Assembly: GCF_001746365.1 (NCBI RefSeq)
Contig: NZ_MJAJ01000004.1
Coordinates: 62,001-126,000 of the forward strand
DNA length: 64,000 bases
DNA from: Streptomyces sp. LUP30
Lineage (GTDB): Bacteria > Actinomycetota > Actinomycetes > Streptomycetales > Streptomycetaceae
Direction of reading: 5' to 3'
In this document: piece after piece, positions 8,442-17,405 of the stretch
How positions within the stretch are numbered: position 1 is the stretch's first letter
Layout of the letters: each line of letters opens with the position of its first letter
Translations under genes and position numbers: made by a program
Notes under the pieces: model-generated
Told to the model about the DNA's origin: nothing
Databases searched by the model: none
What the model saw: the letters and a program-made list of their open reading frames with translations, nothing else

Positions 8442-8724
8442 GCGCGACCGCCGTCACGACTGCCGGGAAGAGCCCCCAGCCGTCCGACTCCCCGTCCACG
8501 TGCAGCAGTTCCCGCTCGGCGGCCTCGGCGGCCTCGGCGGCCTCGGCGGCCTCGGCGGCCTCGGCGGCCTCGGCGGCCTCGGCGGCCTCGGCGACGAAGG
8601 CGCGCACCACGCCGGGTTCGTGAAGGCCGAGGCGGTGGTCGCGGTCGCCCACGCCGCCGCCGTGCCGGTACCCGCCGCCACCCGCGTAACGCCCCCCACC
8701 CACGGTGGTACCCGCGCGGAACAT
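8383..8724 (-). CDS. Possible small Ala/Glu-repeat protein (doubtful)
   Basis: Minus-strand frame of 113 residues whose codons have G or C at almost every third position between about 8444 and 8660, as real genes here do. It reads roughly MFRAGTTVGGG, then DRDHRLGLHEPGVVRAFVAE, a run of eight Ala-Ala-Glu units made by the 9-base repeat, then RELLHVDGESDGWGLFPA and VVTAVALSR. The last ~20 codons are antisense to the VOC gene and lose the codon bias. A GTG at the GDRDHR segment could be the true start. Product unknown; it may be a repeat-expanded gene, a gene remnant, or a chance frame. Confidence 0.35.
   Translation of the reverse strand: MFRAGTTVGGGRYAGGGGYRHGGGVGDRDHRLGLHEPGVVRAFVAEAAEAAEAAEAAEAAEAAEAAEAAERELLHVDGESDGWGLFPAVVTAVALSRAAAATAEAPPDCPPGP
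8515..8594. repeat. 9-base tandem repeat, eight perfect copies
   Basis: CTCGGCGGC repeated eight times head to tail (8515-8586) plus one variant copy. Period 9 keeps any reading frame open; on the minus strand it encodes (Ala-Ala-Glu)n. Copy number is probably variable between strains through slippage. Confidence 0.95.
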
Positions 8725-8774
8725 GACCGCATCCGGGCTACCGGGCCGGCCGCCCGAGTGGCACGCTGCCCTCC

Positions 8775-9275
8775 ATGGGGGCATCGAGACGTATTTGGCT
8801 TGTCCCGGCGACGGCCGTGGCCGCGCTGGGCGTCGTGGCGTGCGAGCCCGGCGGGCTGAGCAGCATGTCGATCGCGTACACCACCGACCAGGCGGCGACC
8901 GCGGAGATCCAGCGGCGGGACGTGCACGTGCGCTGGCTGACCTGCACGGCACGCTACGAGGGCCAGGGCAGGGCGGGAGCCACCGCCTCGGTCGACTGCC
9001 GGGGCAAGACCGACGACGGACGGGACGTCACCGTCACCGGAAAGGTCACCCGGGCGGTGGAGGGATCCTGTGTGCGCGGGGACCTGACCGCCGTCGTGGG
9101 CAAGAAGCAGCTGTTCCGGGTGAGTGGGCTCGGCGACTGCAAGTCCGCGACGCCGTCGCCCGTGGGCCAGTCGCCGGGCGGACCGGCCGGCACGGCGCGG
9201 CCGGACGTCCGGCCGACGGTCACCGTGACGGTGACCGTCACCGAGACCGTGCATGCGGGCACCGCGGGGAAGTGA
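8775..9275 (+). CDS. Predicted lipoprotein, function unknown
   Basis: 166-residue secreted protein. It starts MGASRRIWLVPATAVAALGVVAC: a basic n-region, a hydrophobic stretch and a lipobox-like LGVVAC with Cys at residue 23, so lipid attachment is likely. The mature part contains two further Cys pairs (WLTCTARYEG / SVDCRGK and GSCVRGDL / GLGDCKS) and resembles the small DUF4333-type lipoproteins, though I am not certain of the family. The C-terminus is a Pro-rich linker and a Thr-Val run (PTVTVTVTVTETV) encoded by a GTGACC-type microrepeat at ~9218-9250. It stands 45 bases before the tricorn protease gene. Confidence 0.72.
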   Translation: MGASRRIWLVPATAVAALGVVACEPGGLSSMSIAYTTDQAATAEIQRRDVHVRWLTCTARYEGQGRAGATASVDCRGKTDDGRDVTVTGKVTRAVEGSCVRGDLTAVVGKKQLFRVSGLGDCKSATPSPVGQSPGGPAGTARPDVRPTVTVTVTVTETVHAGTAGK

Positions 9276-9320
9276 TCGAAACCCCTGACCAGCCGCCGCG
9301 CCGGTGCCTACAGTGATGCG

Positions 9321-12300
9321 GTGACCCAGCCCGCGACGCCTGCCGCGTATCTCAGATTCCCGCACCTGCACGGAGAGTCGGTGGCCTTCGCCGCCGAGGA
9401 CGACGTGTGGCTCGCGCCCCTCGGCGGCGGCCGCGCCTGGCGGGTCAGCGCCGACAACGTGCCGGTCTCCCTGCCGCGCATCTCGCCCGACGGTTCCACC
9501 GTCGCCTGGACCTCCACCCGCGACGGCGCCCCCGAGGTGCACATCGCCCCCGTCGACGGCGGCCCCTCGACCCGGCTGACGTACTGGGGGAGTTGGCAGA
9601 CCCGGGTACGCGGCTGGACCCCGGACGGCCAGGTCCTCGCCGTCAGCAGCCACGACCAGGCCACCCTGCGCCGCACCTGGGCGCGCGCCGTCCCCGTCGA
9701 CGGCGGCCCGGCGACGACCCTGCCCTACGGGCCCGTCGGCACCGTCGCCCACGGCCCGCACACCGTTGTGCTGTCCGCGTCGATGGGCCGCGAAGCCGCC
9801 CACTGGAAGCGCTACCGGGGCGGCACGGCGGGCAAGCTGTGGATCGACCGGGACGGCGAGGGGGAGTTCGTCCGGCTCCACGAGGACCTCGACGGCAATG
9901 TCGAGTGCCCGGTGTGGGCGGGCGACCGGCTCGCGTTCCTCAGCGACCACGAGGGCACGGGCGCCCTGTACTCCTCCCTGGCCGACGGCTCCGACCTGCG
10001 CCGGCACACCCCGCTCGGGGGAGGCTTCTACGCCCGCCAGGCCGCCGGCGACGGCACCCGCATCGTGTACATGTCCGCGGGCGAGCTGTGGCTGCTCGAC
10101 GACCTGGACGGCGCCGAACCGCGCCGGCTCGACGTCCGCCTCGGCGGCCAGCGCGTCGACCGCCGCCCCCACCCGGTCGCCGCCTCCCGCTGGCTGGGCG
10201 GGGCGGCGCCCGACCACACCGCGCGCGGCAGCGTCGTCGAGGTGCGCGGGGCCGTCCACTGGGTCACCCACCGCAGCGGGCCCGCCCGCGCGCTCGCCGC
10301 CGAACCCGGCGTCCGCGCCCGGCTGCCGCGCGCCTTCCGCACCGAGGGCGAGGAGTGGGCGGTCTGGGTGACCGACGCGGAGGGCGAGGACGCGCTGGAG
10401 TTCGCCCCCGCCACCGGACAGACCCCGGGTGCCACGCCGCGCCGGCTCGCCGCCGGACGGCTCGGCCGGGTCCTGGAGCTCGCCATGGCGCCCGACGGCA
10501 GCCGGGCCGCCGTCGCCGCGCACGACGGACGGCTGCTGCTCGTCGAGCGGGAGACCGGCGAGGTCCGCGAGGTCGACGCCAGCCCCGACGGCGAGGTGTC
10601 CGACCTGGTCTTCTCCCCCGACTCGGCCTGGCTGGCATGGTCGCACCCCGGCCCGCGCCCGCTCAGTCAGCTCAAGCTCGCCAATGTCACCGACCTGTCG
10701 GTCACCGAGGCCACTCCGCTGCGCTTCCGGGACTACGCGCCCGCCTTCACCCTCGACGGCAAACACCTCGCGTTCCTCTCCACCCGTGCCTTCGACCCGG
10801 TCTACGACCAGCACGTCTTCGACCTCTCCTTCGTGGCCGGCGCCCGCCCGCACCTGATCACCCTCGCGGCGACGACCCCGTCCCCCTTCGGCCCGCAGCG
10901 GCACGGCAGGCCCTTCGAGGCTCCCGACAAGGAGGAGACGCCCGACAGCGAGGGAACCCCGAGCACCCGGATCGACCTCGAGGGCCTCGCCGACCGGATA
11001 GTCCCCTTCCCGGTCGAGGCCGGCCGCTACTCGGGGCTCGCCGCGGCCAGGGACGGCGTGCTGTGGCTGCGGCACCCCGTGCGCGGTGTCCTCGGCGCTT
11101 CCCGGGCCACCCCGGACGACCCCGATCCGCACACCGAGCTGGAGCGCTACGACCTCGCCCAGCAGCGCATCGAGCACCTCGCCGCCGACGCCGACGGCTT
11201 CGAGGTCAGCGGCGACGGCAAGCGGCTGCTGCTGTGGACCGACGGCAAGCTCAAGGTCGTCCCCAGCGACCGGCGCGCGTCCGGCGACGAGGACAGCGAC
11301 GGCAACGTCACCGTCGACCTCGGCCGCATCCGCCACGTCGTCGACCCCACCGCCGAGTGGCGGCAGATGTACGACGAGAACGGCCGGATCATGCGGGACA
11401 ACTTCTGGCGGCCGGATCTCGGCGGGGTCGACTGGGACGGCGTCCTGGACCGCTACCGGCCCGTGCTGGAGCGGGTCGCGACCCACGACGACCTCGTCGA
11501 CCTGCTCTGGGAGGTGCACGGCGAGCTCGGCACCTCGCACGCCTACGTCATGCCGCGCGGCGGTCGCGGCCACGGCGCCCGGCAGGGGCTGCTGGGCGCC
11601 GACGTCTCCCGGCACGAGGACGGCACGTGGCGCGTCGACCGCGTCCTGCCCTCGGAGACCTCCGACCCCGACGCCCGCTCCCCGCTCGCCGCACCCGGCG
11701 TGGCGGTGCGGGCCGGCGACGCGATCCTCGCCGTCGGCGGACAGCCGGTCGACCCGGTCACCGGGCCCGGGCCGCTGCTCGTCGGCGCCGCGGGCAAGGT
11801 CGTGGAGCTGACGATCTCACCGTCCGGCGGCGGCGAGCCCCGGCATGCCGTCGTCGTGCCCGTCGCGGACGAGGAGGCGCTGCGCTACCACGCGTGGGTC
11901 TCCGACCGGCGGGCGTACGTGCACGAGGCCTCGGGCGGGCGGCTGGGGTATCTGCACGTGCCCGACATGCAGGCGCCGGGATGGGCCCAGATCCACCGGG
12001 ACCTGCGGGTCGAGGTCGCGCGCGAGGGGCTGATCGTGGACGTCCGGGAGAACCGGGGCGGGCACACCTCCCAGCTCGTCGTGGAGAAGCTGGCCCGGCG
12101 GATCGTCGGCTGGGACGTGCCGCGCGGGGTGCGGGCCTCCAGCTATCCGGAGGACGCGCCGCGCGGGCCCGTCGTCGCTGTCGCCAACGAGTTCTCCGGG
12201 TCCGACGGGGACATCGTCAACGCGGCGATCAAGGCGCTCGGGATCGGGCCGGTGGTCGGCACGCGCACCTGGGGCGGGACGGTCGGGATCGACAGCCGGT

Positions 12301-12524
12301 ACCGGCTGGTCGACGGCACGCTCGTCACGCAGCCCAAGTACGCGATCTGGCTGGAGGGGTACGGGTGGGGCGTGGAGAACCATGGCGTCGACCCGGACGT
12401 CGAGGTGGTGTGCGCCCCCCAGGACCACGCGGCCGGCCGGGACGTCCAGCTGGACGAGGCGGTGTCCCTGGCGCTGGCCGCCCTGGAGTCGACGCCCGCG
12501 AGGACGCCCCCTTCGCTGCCGTGA
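9321..12524 (+). CDS. Tricorn-like S41 protease
   Basis: Large (1067 residues) cytosolic serine peptidase of the tricorn type, thought to degrade peptides released by the proteasome or Clp. Residues ~1-330 and ~330-650 form two beta-propellers (WD40-like TolB repeats such as RISPDGSTVAWTS and DLVFSPDSAWLAWS). A core region follows with the charge-relay His740 (LGTSHAYV), then a PDZ domain (~750-850; AGDAILAVGGQPV), then the S41 catalytic domain with the nucleophile region NEFSGSDGD (Ser959/Ser961). No signal peptide, as expected for an intracellular enzyme. GTG start at 9321 with a weak RBS. Actinobacteria, which have 20S proteasomes, commonly encode it. Confidence 0.92.
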   Translation: MTQPATPAAYLRFPHLHGESVAFAAEDDVWLAPLGGGRAWRVSADNVPVSLPRISPDGSTVAWTSTRDGAPEVHIAPVDGGPSTRLTYWGSWQTRVRGWTPDGQVLAVSSHDQATLRRTWARAVPVDGGPATTLPYGPVGTVAHGPHTVVLSASMGREAAHWKRYRGGTAGKLWIDRDGEGEFVRLHEDLDGNVECPVWAGDRLAFLSDHEGTGALYSSLADGSDLRRHTPLGGGFYARQAAGDGTRIVYMSAGELWLLDDLDGAEPRRLDVRLGGQRVDRRPHPVAASRWLGGAAPDHTARGSVVEVRGAVHWVTHRSGPARALAAEPGVRARLPRAFRTEGEEWAVWVTDAEGEDALEFAPATGQTPGATPRRLAAGRLGRVLELAMAPDGSRAAVAAHDGRLLLVERETGEVREVDASPDGEVSDLVFSPDSAWLAWSHPGPRPLSQLKLANVTDLSVTEATPLRFRDYAPAFTLDGKHLAFLSTRAFDPVYDQHVFDLSFVAGARPHLITLAATTPSPFGPQRHGRPFEAPDKEETPDSEGTPSTRIDLEGLADRIVPFPVEAGRYSGLAAARDGVLWLRHPVRGVLGASRATPDDPDPHTELERYDLAQQRIEHLAADADGFEVSGDGKRLLLWTDGKLKVVPSDRRASGDEDSDGNVTVDLGRIRHVVDPTAEWRQMYDENGRIMRDNFWRPDLGGVDWDGVLDRYRPVLERVATHDDLVDLLWEVHGELGTSHAYVMPRGGRGHGARQGLLGADVSRHEDGTWRVDRVLPSETSDPDARSPLAAPGVAVRAGDAILAVGGQPVDPVTGPGPLLVGAAGKVVELTISPSGGGEPRHAVVVPVADEEALRYHAWVSDRRAYVHEASGGRLGYLHVPDMQAPGWAQIHRDLRVEVAREGLIVDVRENRGGHTSQLVVEKLARRIVGWDVPRGVRASSYPEDAPRGPVVAVANEFSGSDGDIVNAAIKALGIGPVVGTRTWGGTVGIDSRYRLVDGTLVTQPKYAIWLEGYGWGVENHGVDPDVEVVCAPQDHAAGRDVQLDEAVSLALAALESTPARTPPSLP

Positions 12525-12628
12525 CCGCACCGCCGCCGCCCCGTGGGCACGCGAGAGAGCGGGCTCGGGGCGGCGGCCCCCGGATACGATGCCCCCGTAC
12601 TGATCGACTTCGTCGGAGGAGGACCCGC

Positions 12629-12982
12629 ATGGCAGGGGAACCGCAGGACGACTGCCTGTTCTGCAAGGTCGTCTCGGGGACGATCCCCGCGACGATCGTG
12701 CGGGAGACCGGGACGACCGTCGCCTTCCGGGACATCAACCCGCAGGCGCCCACCCACGTCCTGGTGATCCCGAAGGCGCACTACCCGGACGCCGCGGCCC
12801 TCGCCGCCGCGGCCCCGGAGCTCGCCGCGGACGTTCTGCGCGAGACGCGGGCCGTCGCGGAGGAGGAGAAGCTGGAGAGCTACCGCACCGTCTTCAACAC
12901 CGGCGCAGGCGCCGGCCAGACGGTCTGGCACGCCCACGCCCACGTCCTGGGCGGCCGCGGCCTGCACTGGCCCCCCGGATAG
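12629..12982 (+). CDS. HIT family protein (HinT-like)
   Basis: 117-residue histidine-triad nucleotide-binding hydrolase, likely cleaving purine nucleoside phosphoramidates. It begins DDCLFCKVVSG (zinc-type CxxC typical of HinT), has FRDINPQAPTHVLVIPK in the middle, and the catalytic HxHxH triad as WHAHAHVLGG near the C-terminus. ATG 12629 with GGAGGAGG 8 bases upstream. It leads a compact + strand group with RNase Z (6-base gap). Confidence 0.95.
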   Translation: MAGEPQDDCLFCKVVSGTIPATIVRETGTTVAFRDINPQAPTHVLVIPKAHYPDAAALAAAAPELAADVLRETRAVAEEEKLESYRTVFNTGAGAGQTVWHAHAHVLGGRGLHWPPG

Positions 12983-12988
12983 GCCGTC

Positions 12989-13894
12989 GTGTCCGTACGC
13001 GAACTGGTGGTGCTCGGCACGGCCAGCCAGGTCCCCACCCGGCACCGCAACCACAACGGCTACTTCCTGCGCTGGGACGGCGAGGGCGTCCTCTTCGACC
13101 CGGGCGAGGGCACCCAGCGCCAGATGGTGCGGGCCGGGGTCGCCGCGCACGACATCCACCGGATCTGCGTCACCCACTTCCACGGGGACCACTCCCTCGG
13201 CCTGGCCGGCGTCATCCAGCGGATCAACCTCGACCAGGTCCCGCATCCGGTCACCGCGCACTATCCGCGCTCCGGACAGCGCTTCTTCGACCGGCTGCGC
13301 TACTCGACCGCCTACCGTGAGACCGTCGGCGTCACCGAGGCCCCCGTGGACACGGACGGCGTCCTGGCGACCGCCTCCTCCTACCGCCTGGAAGCGGCCC
13401 TGCTCTCGCACCCCGTCGAGTCCTACGGCTACCGGCTCGTCGAGCCCGACGGGCGCCGCATGCTGCCCGAACTGCTGGCCGCGCACGGGGTGCGGGGACC
13501 GGACGTGGGCCGGATCCAGCGGGAGGGCTCCGTCGGCGGGGTGTCGCTGGACGACGTCAGCGAGGTCCGCCGCGGACAGCGGTTCGCGTTCGTCATGGAC
13601 ACCCGGCTGTGCGAGGGGGTGCACGCCCTGGCCGAGGGCGCCGATCTGCTCGTCATCGAGTCGACGTTCCTCGACGAGGACGAGCGGCTCGCCGTCGACC
13701 ACGGGCATCTGACCGCCGGTCAGGCGGCCCGGGCGGCACGGGACGCGGGGGTGCGGCATCTGGTCCTCACGCACTTCAGCCAGCGCTATTCCGAGCCCGA
13801 GGAGTTCGAACGGCAGGCGCGGGCGGCCGGGTTCGAGGGCGAGCTGACCGTGGCGCACGACCTGCTCCGGGTGCCGGTTCCGAAACGCCGGTGA
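12989..13894 (+). CDS. rnz: Ribonuclease Z
   Basis: tRNA 3'-processing endoribonuclease of the MBL fold (RNase Z, short form), 301 residues. Metal ligands are visible in [13 protein letters not shown] (about residue 62), the Asp in [10 protein letters not shown], and the C-terminal His in [10 protein letters not shown]; the early strand [20 protein letters not shown] is family-typical. The Gly-rich exosite arm is degenerate. GTG start at 12989, 6 bases after the HIT stop, implying co-transcription. Confidence 0.93.
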   Translation: MSVRELVVLGTASQVPTRHRNHNGYFLRWDGEGVLFDPGEGTQRQMVRAGVAAHDIHRICVTHFHGDHSLGLAGVIQRINLDQVPHPVTAHYPRSGQRFFDRLRYSTAYRETVGVTEAPVDTDGVLATASSYRLEAALLSHPVESYGYRLVEPDGRRMLPELLAAHGVRGPDVGRIQREGSVGGVSLDDVSEVRRGQRFAFVMDTRLCEGVHALAEGADLLVIESTFLDEDERLAVDHGHLTAGQAARAARDAGVRHLVLTHFSQRYSEPEEFERQARAAGFEGELTVAHDLLRVPVPKRR

Positions 13895-13914
13895 GGCGGC
13901 CGTACGATGCTTTG

Positions 13915-14904
13915 ATGCCCATCCCCAAAGCTGAACTGCACCTGCATATCGAAGGCACCCTGGAGCCCGAGCTGGCTTTCGAGCTGGCCGCCCGCAACGG
14001 GGTCGAGCTGCCGTACGCCGACACCGAGGCGCTCCGTGAGGCGTACCGGTTCGAGGACCTGCAGTCCTTCCTCAACCTGTACTACGAGCTGATGGCGGTC
14101 CTGCGCACCGAGCGGGACTTCGAGGACCTCGCGAACGCCTACCTGACCCGGGCGGCCGCCCAGGGCGTGCGGCACGCGGAGATCTTCTTCGACCCGCAGG
14201 CCCACCTCGCGCGGGGCGTCGGCATGGGAACGGTCGTGGAGGGGCTGTGGCGGGCGCTGGGCAGCAGCGAGGACGTCCACGGCGTCTCCACCCGGCTGAT
14301 CCTCTGCTTCCTGCGCGACGAGTCCGCCGAGTCGGCTCTGGAGACGCTGGACGCGGCGAAGCCCTACCTCGACCGGATCATCGGCATCGGGCTGGACTCC
14401 GCCGAGGTCGGGCATCCGCCGGTGAAGTTCCGCGAGGTGTACGAGGCGGCGGCCGCGCTCGGGCTGCGGCGGGTGGCGCACGCCGGTGAGGAGGGGCCGC
14501 CGCAGTACATCACCGAGGCGCTGGACGTCCTCGGCGTCGAGCGCGTCGACCACGGCCTGCGCTGCATGGAGGACCCGGCGCTGGTGGAGCGGCTGGTGCG
14601 GGAGCGGATCCCGCTGACCCTGTGCCCGCTGTCCAACGTACGGCTGCGCACCGTCGACGTCCTCGCCGAGCACCCGCTGCCGGCCATGCTCGACGCGGGG
14701 CTCGTGTGCACCGTCAACTCCGACGACCCCGCCTACTTCGGCGGTTACGCCGGCGACAACTTCGACGCCGTGCGCACGAGCCTCGGCCTGAGCGAGGAGC
14801 GGCTGCGCGAGCTGGCCCGCAACTCCTTCGTCGCCTCCTTCCTGGAGGACGACGAGGAGCGGCGGGCGCGGTGTCTCGCCGAGGTCGACGCCTACACCTT
14901 CTGA
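13915..14904 (+). CDS. Adenine/adenosine deaminase family protein
   Basis: Zinc-dependent amidohydrolase of the adenosine/adenine deaminase family, 329 residues. The first metal motif is AELHLHIEGTLEPE (HxH), the next is RVAHAGEEGP (His and catalytic Glu), followed by RVDHGLRC and the Asp pair VNSDDPAYFGGY. The SDDPAYFGGY form is typical of the fungal/bacterial adenine deaminase (Aah1-like) branch, so adenine may be preferred over adenosine, as an inference. ATG 13915 lies 20 bases after rnz. It is followed by a repeat array and a convergent MFS gene. Confidence 0.88.
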   Translation: MPIPKAELHLHIEGTLEPELAFELAARNGVELPYADTEALREAYRFEDLQSFLNLYYELMAVLRTERDFEDLANAYLTRAAAQGVRHAEIFFDPQAHLARGVGMGTVVEGLWRALGSSEDVHGVSTRLILCFLRDESAESALETLDAAKPYLDRIIGIGLDSAEVGHPPVKFREVYEAAAALGLRRVAHAGEEGPPQYITEALDVLGVERVDHGLRCMEDPALVERLVRERIPLTLCPLSNVRLRTVDVLAEHPLPAMLDAGLVCTVNSDDPAYFGGYAGDNFDAVRTSLGLSEERLRELARNSFVASFLEDDEERRARCLAEVDAYTF

Positions 14905-14914
14905 CCGGTCCGCC

Positions 14915-15030
14915 GCCCGGGACGGGTCCCGCCCGGGACGGGTCCCGACCGGGTCCGGGTACCGACCGGGTCCGGGTACCGACCGGGTCCGGGTCCCGAC
15001 CGGATCCGGGTACCGACCGGATCCGGTACG
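14915..15030. repeat. Array of two 16-base and five 17-base direct repeats
   Basis: Two copies of GCCCGGGACGGGTCCC (14915-14930, 14931-14946) are followed by five 17-base units of the type GACCGGGTCCGGGTACC starting at 14947, 14964, 14981, 14998 and 15015, the last incomplete. Each unit is nearly self-complementary, so the transcript can form many alternative hairpins. It fills the space between two convergent genes and could act as a two-way terminator. Confidence 0.9.
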
Positions 15031-15042
15031 CGCGGTCCACCG

Positions 15043-16344
15043 TCAGATCGCGGACCCGGCTCCGGACCCGGGCGCGGCGCCCGCCGGGCGGGGGCCGGCG
15101 GTGTCGTACGCGTCCTGGACGGGCAGGGCCGGGGCCTCCACCGGGATCTCGACCACCTCGACCGGCAGCTGTTCCGCCGCGCCGCCCCTGCGCAGGACCC
15201 CGCCGGCGAGCAGCGGCCGGCCGCCCGTGTGCCGGGCGACGGCCGTCATCGGCACGGCGACGACGAGCAGCCCGGCCGCCAGCACCAGCCCCATCACCGG
15301 GAACCCGGTCCGCGCGGACAGCACGCTCCCGGTCAGCGGCCCGGCCGCCGTGCCGAGCGAGGAGGCCGATCCGACCAGCACCGCCCAGCGGCCGCGCCGG
15401 TCCAGTGAGGCGGCGAGCCCGATCAGGTACGACAGCACGATCGGGTACAGGACGTTCCAGGCGATCTCGCCGGCCGCGAAGCTCAGCGGCCCGGTCGCCG
15501 AGGCGGCGGCGACGACGCACCCGGCGATCAGCACGGTCCCCACGCCGATGGGCGCGGCCCGCCCCAGCCGTGTGCCGAGCGCGCTCGCGCCCAGCACGCC
15601 CATCAGCCCGGCCCCCAGGGCCACCGCGAAGACGACGCCCACGGCGGCCTCGGACAGATGGGCCTGGGTCAGGCTGATGCGTCCGCTGACGCCCCAGAGG
15701 GAGTTCTGGACCAGCGACCAGCAGGGCATCGCGGCGGCCAGGACGAGGCCGGAGCGCAGGTGGGGAAGTCGGGCGCGGTCCTCGGCGCGGGTGCCCGCGC
15801 CGGCCGTGCGGTCGGGCAGCCGCCCGGTCAGCGGCCACACCGCCAGCGCGGTGAGCGCGATCGCGGCCAGCGGCTGCCCGTGCCCCGCGCCCAGGTGCGG
15901 GACCGTCAGATAGACGGCGCCCGCGAGCGCGGAGACCGCGAGCAGGCCCAGCGTGGAGGTGCGGTGCGGGTCCGGCTGGGCGGCGATCCGGGTGGCGGCG
16001 ACCGTGGTGACCGTGCCGGAGCCGATCCCGCCGAGGACCGCGCCCACGACGACGGCCGGCACGTCGCCGGCGAGGGCGGCGCCGCCGTATCCGAGGACGG
16101 CGAGGACCAGACCGAGGCGGGCGAGGGTGCGCGCCCCGGTCCGCTCCACGCGGGAGGCGAGCAGGAAGCCGGCGCAGGCCGAGCCGAGTAGCAGCGCGCT
16201 GCCGACTGCGCCGGCCTGGGTGGCGGACAGCGGGAGCCCGGCGTCCAGTCGGCCGACCACGGTCGGCAGGAGATAGGGGGCGAGGTACCCGGCCGTGAAA
16301 AGGGCGACGGCGGGCCAGGGCACGGTGGTGCGAGGGGCGAACAC
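15043..16344 (-). CDS. MFS transporter
   Basis: Integral membrane protein with about 12 hydrophobic segments, from AVALFTAGYLAPYLLPTVVG at the N-terminus to LVLAAGLLVVAVPMTAVA near the C-terminus; 433 residues from GTG 16344. Fits the major facilitator superfamily, resembling drug/sugar efflux members, but no substrate motif is visible. Start: GTG 16344 has GGAA just upstream and precedes the first membrane segment closely; an upstream in-frame ATG at 16425 would add 27 Pro/Cys-rich residues unlike a membrane-protein N-terminus. The C-terminal 50 residues are a Pro/Ala-rich tail (EVVEIPVEAPALPVQDAYD). It converges with the deaminase across the repeat array. Confidence 0.85.
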   Translation of the reverse strand: MFAPRTTVPWPAVALFTAGYLAPYLLPTVVGRLDAGLPLSATQAGAVGSALLLGSACAGFLLASRVERTGARTLARLGLVLAVLGYGGAALAGDVPAVVVGAVLGGIGSGTVTTVAATRIAAQPDPHRTSTLGLLAVSALAGAVYLTVPHLGAGHGQPLAAIALTALAVWPLTGRLPDRTAGAGTRAEDRARLPHLRSGLVLAAAMPCWSLVQNSLWGVSGRISLTQAHLSEAAVGVVFAVALGAGLMGVLGASALGTRLGRAAPIGVGTVLIAGCVVAAASATGPLSFAAGEIAWNVLYPIVLSYLIGLAASLDRRGRWAVLVGSASSLGTAAGPLTGSVLSARTGFPVMGLVLAAGLLVVAVPMTAVARHTGGRPLLAGGVLRRGGAAEQLPVEVVEIPVEAPALPVQDAYDTAGPRPAGAAPGSGAGSAI

Positions 16345-16518
16345 GGGCGTTCCAGGGCATGCGAAAGGGGCGGCACGAAAAGGGGGTTGGGCGCCGACCG
16401 TCGACGGACAGGAACGCGCGGGCAATTTGTATCAAGCACGCGGTTCGAGAAGAAGCCCGGGGTGGGTGATCTGGATCACCTCGCGTTTGGGGCGGCGATC
16501 GCCGGGTAGGAGCGCGCG

Positions 16519-17301
16519 TTACCGCCAGTCGGCGCCGCCGCCGGAACCGGGCGCCGTCGCCTCGATCTTGGCCCTGATCTCCCGCATCACCGCGACGATC
16601 CGCTCCTCGTGCTCCGGCGTCAGCCGGGCCACCGGCACCGAGCAGCTGATCGCGTCCTGGGCGGGGACGTCGTAGCGCAGGGCGAAGCCGAAGCCCACGA
16701 TGCCGAGGACGCCCTCCTCGCGGTCCACGGAGTAGCCGCGCGCCCGCACCTCGGCGAGGTCGGCCAGCAGCGCCTCCCGGCTGGTGCGGGAGTGCGGGGT
16801 GAGCGCCTCGTAGGGGCCGTCGGGCAGGTCGTCGTCCGGGCGCCCGGCGAGCAGTGCCTTGCCGAGCGCGCCGGCGTGCGCGGGCAGCCGCCGTCCGACC
16901 CGGCTGATCGTGCGCAGGTACTCGTGCGACTCGCGCGTCGCCAGATAGGCCACGCTCCGGCCGTCCAGTCGCCCCAGATGGATCGTCTCGCCCAGCGCCT
17001 CGGACGCCTCGTCGAGGTAGGGCCGCACCAGGCGGACGCGCGGGTCTGAGTCGAGGTAGCTGGTGCCGGTCAGCAGTGCGTGGATGCCGATGCCGTAGAG
17101 CGAGCCGGTGGCGTCCGTGCGCACCCAGCCCCGGCCGATCAGGGTCTGCAGCAGCGCGTACATCGAGCTGCGCGGCACCCCGAGCTCGTCGGCCAGCTCC
17201 TGCAGCCGGGCCGGCCGGTCCGCGCGCGCCGCGAGCAGTTCCAGCAGCTCGACCGTGCGTGCCGCGGACTTCACCTCGCGGACGCCCCCTGTCTCCGACA
17301 T
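16519..17301 (-). CDS. IclR family transcriptional regulator
   Basis: 260-residue regulator: N-terminal winged HTH (KSAARTVELLELLAARADRP, LADELGVPRSSMYALLQTL) and C-terminal effector-binding domain (SVAYLATRES, LPAHAGALGKALLAG, GVLGIVGFGFALRYD). Start ATG 17301 (MSETGGVREVKSA); an upstream ATG at 17370 would run into the divergent promoter. It is divergent from the glucarate operon, so it probably controls that operon and itself through the dyad at 17360-17377, with glucarate or a downstream keto acid as the likely inducer. Confidence 0.9.
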   Translation of the reverse strand: MSETGGVREVKSAARTVELLELLAARADRPARLQELADELGVPRSSMYALLQTLIGRGWVRTDATGSLYGIGIHALLTGTSYLDSDPRVRLVRPYLDEASEALGETIHLGRLDGRSVAYLATRESHEYLRTISRVGRRLPAHAGALGKALLAGRPDDDLPDGPYEALTPHSRTSREALLADLAEVRARGYSVDREEGVLGIVGFGFALRYDVPAQDAISCSVPVARLTPEHEERIVAVMREIRAKIEATAPGSGGGADWR

Positions 17302-17331
17302 GCGCCGATGGTAAGGGCCGGAGCGGCTCCA

Positions 17332-17377
17332 TTGACGGGCGGCGTTCGTGTATCTAACCTCCATCTTCATACATGGA
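17332..17377 (+). promoter_or_regulatory. Promoter and candidate IclR operator of the glucarate operon
   Basis: TTGACG (17332-17337) and TAACCT (17355-17360) are 17 bases apart, predicting transcription start near 17367. A dyad TCCAT-N8-ATGGA (17360-17377) covers that start site, a good position for repression by the divergent IclR regulator. This also argues that the ATG at 17373 is not the start codon. Confidence 0.5.
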
Positions 17378-17405
17378 TGACGTCTACATAGGGAGATGGG
17401 CGCGG

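Noticed and set aside
9218..9250. GTGACC-type microrepeat as a protein-binding array
   Set aside because: It encodes the Thr-Val tail of the lipoprotein and is explained by coding slippage.
8454..11615. Long minus-strand frame opposite the tricorn protease
   Set aside because: Antisense shadow; no domain or RBS, and it includes translated repeat.
14915..15030. CRISPR array
   Set aside because: Repeats are contiguous with no spacers, 16-17 bases long, and no cas genes are near.
17373..17405. ATG at 17373 as the start of KDG dehydratase
   Set aside because: It lies within six bases of the predicted transcription start and inside the dyad; GTG 17406 has a proper RBS.
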